The notes beneath the pieces were generated by a model. The model was not told where the DNA came from. It was given only the letters and a program-made list of their open reading frames with translations, and searched no databases. From assembly GCA_038043445.1 (NCBI GenBank), contig JBBTBY010000071.1, forward strand, positions 24,315 to 60,567: 36,253 nucleotides of DNA, written 5' to 3'. Shown here piece after piece: positions 31,278-36,253 of the stretch (positions are counted from its first letter, which is position 1; each line of letters begins with the position of its first letter). The stretch is from Spirochaetota bacterium (GTDB lineage: Bacteria; Spirochaetota; Brachyspiria; Brachyspirales; JACRPF01). A program made the translations under genes and the position numbers.

Positions 31278-34130
31278 CTACTTCCCGTAATACACGAACG
31301 GCGCCCAGTAAAACGGGGCTTTATACTTCCCGCCGCCCGCCTTGCCGCTGATGAAATCTCGCTTCGTCTGCGTAAGCGCAGTCGAATACGGCACGCCGTT
31401 CTTGACGTAGGTGTAGAACGTCTTCATGAATTCCATCGATGCGATATCGTTCACCTGCCAGAGCGTTGCGATGACGCCGTTGGCACCCGCGATGAGGAAG
31501 GCCTGTGTAAGCCCGACAACGCCTTCACCGGCATAGATCTTCCCCAAGCCGGTTTCGCATGCGGAAAGCACTACAAGATCGGCATTGAGCTTAAGCTCCG
31601 ATATTTCCTTGAGCGTCAGGTATCCGTCCTCTCTATCGCCTTTGCCCGGCTCTGAAAGCACTATCGCCGAAAGCTCGGGTATCTCGGGAACAGCGATGCC
31701 GTGCGTGGCGAAATGTATTATCCGGTATTTCGCAAGCTCGCCGGACTTCGACAGCGATTTCACGAGCGATTCGTTCACCGACTTCCCCGATTCTATGCGC
31801 GACGATGGATAGATAGCGCTTATCGCTTTCACCTCGTTGAGCGAGAACGGCAGGTTCTTCCAACCGCCGAAACCGATGTCGCGGTATTTCGATGAAAGGT
31901 CATCGCCGCGGTTCATCGATATGACCGTCTGGCTCTGCAGGTATTTCATGAAGCGATCGGAGAGGGACATATCGCGTTTGTAGGTGCCGGGTTTGTAGAC
32001 GGCGCCGCCGAAGGCGAGGATATCATTACGGGCGCTGTATTGGCGGTTTTCGATGTAGTTGAGTACGGTGAGTGACGGAGCATATTTGATGTCGTATTTT
32101 TCGATGAGATATTTGCCGTCTGGCAAGATCAATGATTCAAAAGGGATAAATCCGAGAATACCGTCAGGTACTACGGCAATTTTATTCTCTAATTTTTCAG
32201 AAACGGCAGGCAATACTGCAAAAAGGGTATCATGCAGTAATTTACCAAGCTTGCGGATCACTTCCGCTTTCTGTGCATCAGCACTATTTCCGATGAGCGA
32301 GTTGTAGTAGACGGCGAACGGCGCGAGCGAATTGTTCACGTCCTGCATCTGTGTTCGTTTACCGATGAAAGAATCGTAATACGAAAGCACATCGTTCGAA
32401 AGCTTTCTATCGATGTTTTTCAGCACGGCTCCCTGCGAAAGAACGGCAGTGCTGATCCGTTCGTTCGTAATTATCAGCCGCAGCAATTGATCTTCATGCT
32501 CGATATTTATGAAATATATTATCGGTGATGCGAACTTGGCCAGATCTATCTTCACCTCACTATATGCCGCTTTCGCCATGTCATCTGCCATGGCTCTCGC
32601 CTTCATTTTTTCCGCTGTATCAAGCGCCATACGCCCATTGCCGTTATAGCTGTACACCGCACACAGATTCCTGTAATACGCGGCCATCGTGGAAAGGAAA
32701 CTCGCTCGCGATACATCCGGCGTCCGGCGGTATAATTCATCTGCGTTCTGTATTGCACGGTTGAAAGAATCGACCGCCGCTGAGGTATTCGACTGCTTGT
32801 AATGGCAGATGCCTATCTCGCTCAACACATGCGCGACATTGCTGTATCCGACATCCTTGTATATCCCAAGCGCATCGGTGAAGTATTCCATGGCATATTT
32901 GTATTCGCCTTTTTTGATATGCATCGTACCGATATTGCACATATAATCGCCGATGGATTCGTTCACATCGTTGCTGAGCATGAGCTGCACAGCCATTTTG
33001 TAATGCATCATAGCTTTATCATCGTTCCTTCCGGAAAGCGAATACAAATAACCGAAATTGTTGTAAATACTTGCCAGCTGTTCGTTATCATGTGTTTCTA
33101 TGGCAAGATATATACCTTCCTGGAGGTATCGTATCGAGTTCGAGTACATCTGCATCTTCGCGCACACAAGACCGAGATTATTAAGCCGCGATATCATCAT
33201 ATTCGTTCGAGCATCCGTCCGTGCGATCGCAAGTGCTTCGCGATAGTTCTTTTCGGCGTCGGTAAACTCCCCGAGCGTATCGGACATATTCCCAATACTG
33301 TTAAGCGCATCAGAAACAAGCTCCCGGTAGCCGGTCTTCCGCGCGAGGGCAAGCGCGTCGGTGAATCCCCTGCGCGCATCATGATAATTTCCGATCTGCA
33401 TATTCATGCCCGCGTGGGAACGAAAAGCATAGTAAGCATAAAAATAGTTTGTAAGCGAAACAAAGAGCACGCCCGAATGGCTGAATAATTCTGCCGCCCG
33501 CTCGAATTCATTCCGGCGTTCGTATATCTGCGCAAGCGTCTGCATTGCATGCGCCTGTCCCTCAGCATCGCGCAATTCGGTAAAAAACGATACGGCTGAG
33601 GATGCATGCGTAAACGCCGCGTCATTTGAACGCACGGTAAAATACTCCTGTGAGAGAAGCAGGTGGGAAAGCGCCTGCATCGGCTTTAAGGATATGCGCT
33701 CGAACAGGTCAAGCGCGGTTTTTCGATACTGTATGCATTCCTGATAGTTGGTTTCTTTATTCATTCTGTTGGCGAGCGAGGCGTATGAATAGCCGATGCC
33801 TTCCAATGAAAAATATACTGTATTCGTATTTGCAGAATTGGTAAGTGAGCTGTAGTTCGATATCGCTGATCCATATTGACCGATGTTTTTATAGCAATCG
33901 GCGATGCGGAGGACGAGGGAGCTGATGTTGGCGGGGTTATTGATTTTTATCAATAGATTGCGGGCGGTTTCGTATTCTTTTATTGCTTCCTGTGTCTTGT
34001 TTTGGGATTCGAGTGTTCTACCCAAGGAAATCATTGCTGTTGCCATTCTAATTTCTTCATCCGCTAGTATTGTATGCAATATGGAAGATGAAAGAAATAT
34101 AAACAGAATTGAACTAATAGAAGCCTTCAT
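31278..34130 (-). CDS. Secreted TPR-CHAT protease
   Basis: A 950-residue exported protein. The signal peptide (about 1-23, ending ILA) is followed by a long array of tetratricopeptide repeats to about residue 500 (for example YRELVSDALNSIGNMSDTLGEF), then a CHAT caspase-like peptidase domain (about 600-950). The catalytic dyad is visible as His810 in IIHFATHG and Cys858 in VVLSACETGLG, and the domain ends in FYWAPFVYYG as usual. CHAT proteases process partner proteins in several bacterial systems, with TPRs recognising the partner. A signal peptide places this one outside the cytoplasm, unlike the CRISPR- or gasdermin-linked types. Its start lies three bases after the stop of the YD-repeat gene, in a leftward operon. 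The 5' part is AT-richer than the core genes of the window. Confidence 0.9.
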   Translation of the reverse strand: MKASISSILFIFLSSSILHTILADEEIRMATAMISLGRTLESQNKTQEAIKEYETARNLLIKINNPANISSLVLRIADCYKNIGQYGSAISNYSSLTNSANTNTVYFSLEGIGYSYASLANRMNKETNYQECIQYRKTALDLFERISLKPMQALSHLLLSQEYFTVRSNDAAFTHASSAVSFFTELRDAEGQAHAMQTLAQIYERRNEFERAAELFSHSGVLFVSLTNYFYAYYAFRSHAGMNMQIGNYHDARRGFTDALALARKTGYRELVSDALNSIGNMSDTLGEFTDAEKNYREALAIARTDARTNMMISRLNNLGLVCAKMQMYSNSIRYLQEGIYLAIETHDNEQLASIYNNFGYLYSLSGRNDDKAMMHYKMAVQLMLSNDVNESIGDYMCNIGTMHIKKGEYKYAMEYFTDALGIYKDVGYSNVAHVLSEIGICHYKQSNTSAAVDSFNRAIQNADELYRRTPDVSRASFLSTMAAYYRNLCAVYSYNGNGRMALDTAEKMKARAMADDMAKAAYSEVKIDLAKFASPIIYFINIEHEDQLLRLIITNERISTAVLSQGAVLKNIDRKLSNDVLSYYDSFIGKRTQMQDVNNSLAPFAVYYNSLIGNSADAQKAEVIRKLGKLLHDTLFAVLPAVSEKLENKIAVVPDGILGFIPFESLILPDGKYLIEKYDIKYAPSLTVLNYIENRQYSARNDILAFGGAVYKPGTYKRDMSLSDRFMKYLQSQTVISMNRGDDLSSKYRDIGFGGWKNLPFSLNEVKAISAIYPSSRIESGKSVNESLVKSLSKSGELAKYRIIHFATHGIAVPEIPELSAIVLSEPGKGDREDGYLTLKEISELKLNADLVVLSACETGLGKIYAGEGVVGLTQAFLIAGANGVIATLWQVNDIASMEFMKTFYTYVKNGVPYSTALTQTKRDFISGKAGGGKYKAPFYWAPFVYYGK

Positions 34131-34133
34131 ATG

Positions 34134-35015
34134 CTACTTGTAGTACTCGTATGAAGATATTATTATCTTGTCCAATCTATACTTATTAAATAATAAAAAC
34201 CTGCATCCGGTTTTTATGAATATCGATATTTTATATTGATTCCCCGCTGAATCATATTCGTAAATAGTTTTACTTCCATCAGTATTGTTATTAAAAACAG
34301 GAAAAACGCCATTCATTTCGTTTTCAACCTCCTTTTTTATATTCCTGCTTTTATCATACTTATATTTTATTACCCGGTCAGGATGCCAATTGAAATCAGG
34401 GTACCAATAGTACGAACCATCGTAATATCGACGAACGGCATGAAATATCAATTGTTTTTTCACATCCTTTTCCATATTATATTTATAAATGTTTTTATTA
34501 TCAGGGTTGTCATCCGAGTTGGTGGCCACGACTTTCCTTAACAACCCTTCTGATGAGAATTTATAAACATATTTAGTAGTAGGTGTATTATTTGAAAATT
34601 TATACAATGACATCACTGACAAGCTATTTTTTTCGTCGTATTCATAAACATATTTATCCATAATTGACCCGAAGGCGCTATAACGGACAATCTCGCTTAT
34701 TTCCCCAAAAGAATTGTATTTGTAAATTGATTTGCTATGAAGAACACTAGCTGGAACAAAAACTAATTCTTCGATCTTATTTCCACTGTTGTCATAGGTA
34801 AAAATAGTGCGCATTCTTGATGAGTCGTCAGCATTATATTCTGATATTTCTATTTTATTCCCATCTTCATTATAAACGTATACGGTTTTTCTTTTTAATA
34901 CTTCTTTCTGTTCTCCGATTACATTATATTCCAGATCAACTCTATTTTTGACTTTGCCTTTTATTCCATCATTTCCCCAACTGTTTCTTGTGTTTTCGCT
35001 TGATTTGTTTTTCAT
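34134..35015 (-). CDS. YD-repeat (RHS-like) protein of unknown function
   Basis: A 293-residue, Tyr-, Asn- and Lys-rich protein built of about eight short repeats of the type YxYDxxGNK: for instance TVYVYNEDGNKIEISEYN, TIFTYDNSGNKIEELVF, YVYEYDEKNSLS, IKYKYDKSRNIKKE and TIYEYDSAGNQYKIS. These resemble YD/RHS repeats that form beta-rich spirals on cell surfaces. No signal peptide follows the chosen start, whose GAGGAGGGG ribosome site is immediately upstream; in related proteins one would be expected. The ATG overlaps the upstream stop (ATGA), and the downstream CHAT gene begins three bases after its own stop. The DNA is clearly AT-richer than the core genes, suggesting transfer. Confidence 0.7.
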   Translation of the reverse strand: MKNKSSENTRNSWGNDGIKGKVKNRVDLEYNVIGEQKEVLKRKTVYVYNEDGNKIEISEYNADDSSRMRTIFTYDNSGNKIEELVFVPASVLHSKSIYKYNSFGEISEIVRYSAFGSIMDKYVYEYDEKNSLSVMSLYKFSNNTPTTKYVYKFSSEGLLRKVVATNSDDNPDNKNIYKYNMEKDVKKQLIFHAVRRYYDGSYYWYPDFNWHPDRVIKYKYDKSRNIKKEVENEMNGVFPVFNNNTDGSKTIYEYDSAGNQYKISIFIKTGCRFLLFNKYRLDKIIISSYEYYK

Positions 35016-35605
35016 TCCCCTCCTCGCTTTTCCGTATTCGAATTCACATTTCTCTTCGTGCTCCAATTTTCTTCATTTATTTCAATAGGCACGCTTTGAT
35101 TTTGCGCAAATTCATATATGTTTTGATAGCGATAAAATGCCCCTACAATTTTTGCCAACAGAATCTGTCGTTTATCATAATAATACTTTTTCCCATTCTT
35201 TACGGCGAAATATTTTGGCAGTGGAACAAAATACCTGCCCCCATCCAATGAAATAAATAGTTCGCTTTCCAGTTGCATCGCGTTAGCTTCCAACCGAACA
35301 TAGAATAAAGCATTATTTTTCTTATCCAGAAAAACAGCATCATTCATCCAATCCTCATGGAAATCTTTTTTAACTTCTGTATCCCAATCTATGACAATTC
35401 GAAAATTGGGGTATTTAACATGGCGATATATAGAAAGGTGATCTTTAATCCCTTGGAACTTTTCCCAATTTCTGAAGTCTCTAATATATTTCATAAATCT
35501 CTTTATCGGATTTACAAACGATATATACGCCATATATGCACCGACGATACCAAAGAACAAACCTAGTATCCCCACACTTAATGAAATTACGTCTAGCGTT
35601 GTCAT
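35012..35605 (-). CDS. Membrane-anchored protein of unknown function
   Basis: A 197-residue protein. One N-terminal transmembrane helix (about 6-28, LSVGILGLFFGIVGAYMAYI) is followed by a polar domain with no recognised family. The C-terminal tail ENWSTKRNVNSN resembles the NWSTKGNVNPYTGK tail of a family of small secreted bacterial proteins. The same tail can be read after the stop codon of the gene just upstream. GAGGAG lies about seven to eight bases before the ATG at 35605. Four-base overlap with the YD-repeat gene. AT-rich like its neighbour. Its operon partners suggest an envelope role together with the CHAT protease. Confidence 0.65.
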   Translation of the reverse strand: MTTLDVISLSVGILGLFFGIVGAYMAYISFVNPIKRFMKYIRDFRNWEKFQGIKDHLSIYRHVKYPNFRIVIDWDTEVKKDFHEDWMNDAVFLDKKNNALFYVRLEANAMQLESELFISLDGGRYFVPLPKYFAVKNGKKYYYDKRQILLAKIVGAFYRYQNIYEFAQNQSVPIEINEENWSTKRNVNSNTEKRGGE

Positions 35606-35658
35606 ATTTTTTCTCCTCTGCATTTCATAATATACGGATTCACATTCCCCTTCGAACT

Positions 35659-35862
35659 CTAATTAATCGCCCTCGTCTCATTCACCCGTGTCCGATAATA
35701 ACTTTCAACATAGTAGCCGTCCCTGCGATAATACCCGTTCACCTTCACCTCATCGCGATTGACGTACGAATGATCGCTCGATCGCGTATAAGCAGCATCA
35801 TACGCATAACCGCTGAAAACGCAAGTAAATGCGGCGAATATCAGGCAAATGATAGTCTTCAT
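35659..35862 (-). CDS. Small secreted protein, probably truncated by an amber codon
   Basis: A 67-residue protein. A signal peptide (about 1-24, ending SGYA) is followed by VKVNGYYRRDGYYVESYYRT, a motif of small secreted proteins whose C-termini usually continue NWSTKGNVNPYTGK. Here the stop is TAG (35659-35661), but the same frame continues with SSKGNVNPYIMKCRGEKI and ends at TGA (35602-35604), overlapping the next start as ATGA. The TAG stands where Trp (TGG) stands in the neighbouring gene's tail. The short product may still be made. GGAGG lies four bases before the ATG at 35862. First gene of the CHAT operon. Confidence 0.65.
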   Translation of the reverse strand: MKTIICLIFAAFTCVFSGYAYDAAYTRSSDHSYVNRDEVKVNGYYRRDGYYVESYYRTRVNETRAIN

Positions 35863-35978
35863 AGCGCCTCCTTGTTCCATCTGGATAGTGTATACGGATG
35901 AAAACGAATTATATTCCTCGGATGCAACGAATGCGCGGGTACAGATATGTGTATATGAAAACCATCAGCAGAATGACG

Positions 35979-36028
35979 GAACAAGGGGGCATGGTTCCCG
36001 AGCCTGGTCGAGGGATGAGCCCTTGTTC
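35979..36028. repeat. Hairpin sharing ends with the recN terminator
   Basis: Nine-base arms GAACAAGGG (35979-35987) and CCCTTGTTC (36020-36028) enclose a 32-base loop. The first 14 bases, GAACAAGGGGGCAT, are identical to the left half of the palindrome at 29455. Possible terminator or dispersed element. Confidence 0.5.
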
Positions 36029-36180
36029 TCTTGCATACCGGCAGTTGTCCCGCGCATCCATACGCTCGCGCCCGTTTCAGACGTACCCGTTACATCGCCT
36101 ATGTAATCCTGCTCAGGATCTCCAGAAAGCCCGAATTCTAATAATTCTGATCTGAATTATATCCCGCAAAGGCTTGCCCG

Positions 36181-36253
36181 CTCTCCGCAAGGATCGAAAC
36201 ATTCCCCGCAAGGGTCGAAACATTCCCCGCAAGGATCGAAACATTCCCCGCAA
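36181..36253. repeat. 21-bp tandem repeat at the window edge
   Basis: Three complete units (36191-36211, 36212-36232, 36233-36253) of a 21-base sequence, GGATCGAAACATTCCCCGCA plus a final A, differ at one base, with a partial diverged unit before them. The array continues to the last base and probably beyond. Head-to-tail units without spacers rule out a CRISPR array. Confidence 0.9.

Larger units (their letters stand above)
35863..36253. other. Intergenic region upstream of the CHAT operon, with gene remnant and tandem repeat
   Basis: Nothing intact is encoded here. A minus-strand TATAAT (35908-35913) could be the -10 of the operon, although no good -35 is seen. Further right are a hairpin (35979-36028), a broken minus-strand frame (35965-36253) and a 21-bp tandem repeat that reaches the window edge. 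Confidence 0.5.
35965..36253 (-). pseudogene. Broken reading frame ending in Cys-rich heptapeptide repeats
   Basis: Reading leftward from the edge, the frame gives CGECFDP three times, a degenerate CGERASL, then CGI and a TAA (36157-36159). The same frame stays open for 63 more codons (for example GDPEQDYIGDVTGTSETGAS) to a TGA at 35965-35967. The base differences between repeat units are silent in this frame, apart from the degenerate last unit. This suggests the 3' end of a gene lying beyond the window, with a decayed extension. Non-coding repeat DNA is the alternative. Confidence 0.35.

Noticed and set aside
31278-34130. Type III-E CRISPR-associated TPR-CHAT
   Set aside because: No cas genes or array are nearby, and the protein has a signal peptide, so it acts outside the cytoplasm.
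35659-35661. TAG read as pyrrolysine
   Set aside because: No pyrrolysine genes are in the window, and comparison with the neighbouring tail points to a Trp codon changed to a stop.
36181-36253. CRISPR array
   Set aside because: The 21-bp units follow each other directly with no spacers, and no cas gene is present.

Overview
The window is about 36 kb of a fairly GC-rich bacterial chromosome. Its gene set is typical of a Gram-negative, carbohydrate-using bacterium. An ADP-heptose pathway enzyme (RfaE2 type) implies an LPS-like outer layer. Several proteins carry signal peptides, and most regulators are sugar-type (three AraC-family, one LacI-family). The paired membrane-TPR-nuclease-fold proteins and the overall gene mix would fit Spirochaetota, or a Lentisphaerota/Verrucomicrobiota-like lineage. 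No rRNA or other phylum marker is present, so this placement is a guess.

Region 1 (1-9000), sugar metabolism and small transporters. A MurQ/GKRP-like SIS protein (cut by the window start) is divergent from an AraC regulator. A leftward run follows: DUF1295 membrane protein, AzlC, AzlD, a XylR-like hybrid regulator, a secreted GH5 enzyme and a secreted carbohydrate-binding glycosidase-like protein. Region 2 (8975-13976) is a self-contained L-arabinose operon: LacI-type regulator, araB, araD and araA, behind a near-consensus promoter with overlapping palindromes.

Region 3 (13977-22700), core and signalling genes. A 450-bp non-coding stretch holds two inverted copies of a hairpin repeat. Then comes a leftward, tightly coupled operon: membrane-anchored TPR/Mrr-like protein, HflX, a voltage-sensor-like membrane protein without a pore, and RfaE2. 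An AraC regulator is divergent from a UroD-family methyltransferase-like gene. A second TPR/Mrr-like paralogue follows, with a DksA/TraR zinc protein and PriA behind it.

Region 4 (24691-30450). A secreted PLD/SNase-like fusion protein converges on PriA. NAD kinase and RecN are directly abutted. A palindromic terminator separates RecN from a PrsW-type membrane protease.

Region 5 (30451-36253), accessory DNA. A third hairpin repeat is followed by a hicBA toxin-antitoxin pair. A leftward, partly AT-rich operon then encodes a small secreted protein, a membrane-anchored unknown, a YD-repeat protein and a secreted TPR-CHAT protease. The first of these appears truncated by a TGG-to-TAG change, and its neighbour ends in a homologous tail. 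The right edge carries a 21-bp tandem repeat that reads as a cysteine-rich heptapeptide repeat, followed by a broken reading frame.

The most interesting points are the CHAT-protease operon with its homologous gene ends, the pore-less voltage-sensor/HAMP-like protein, the two membrane-TPR-Mrr paralogues, the likely CTG start of hflX and the heptapeptide repeat at the edge.
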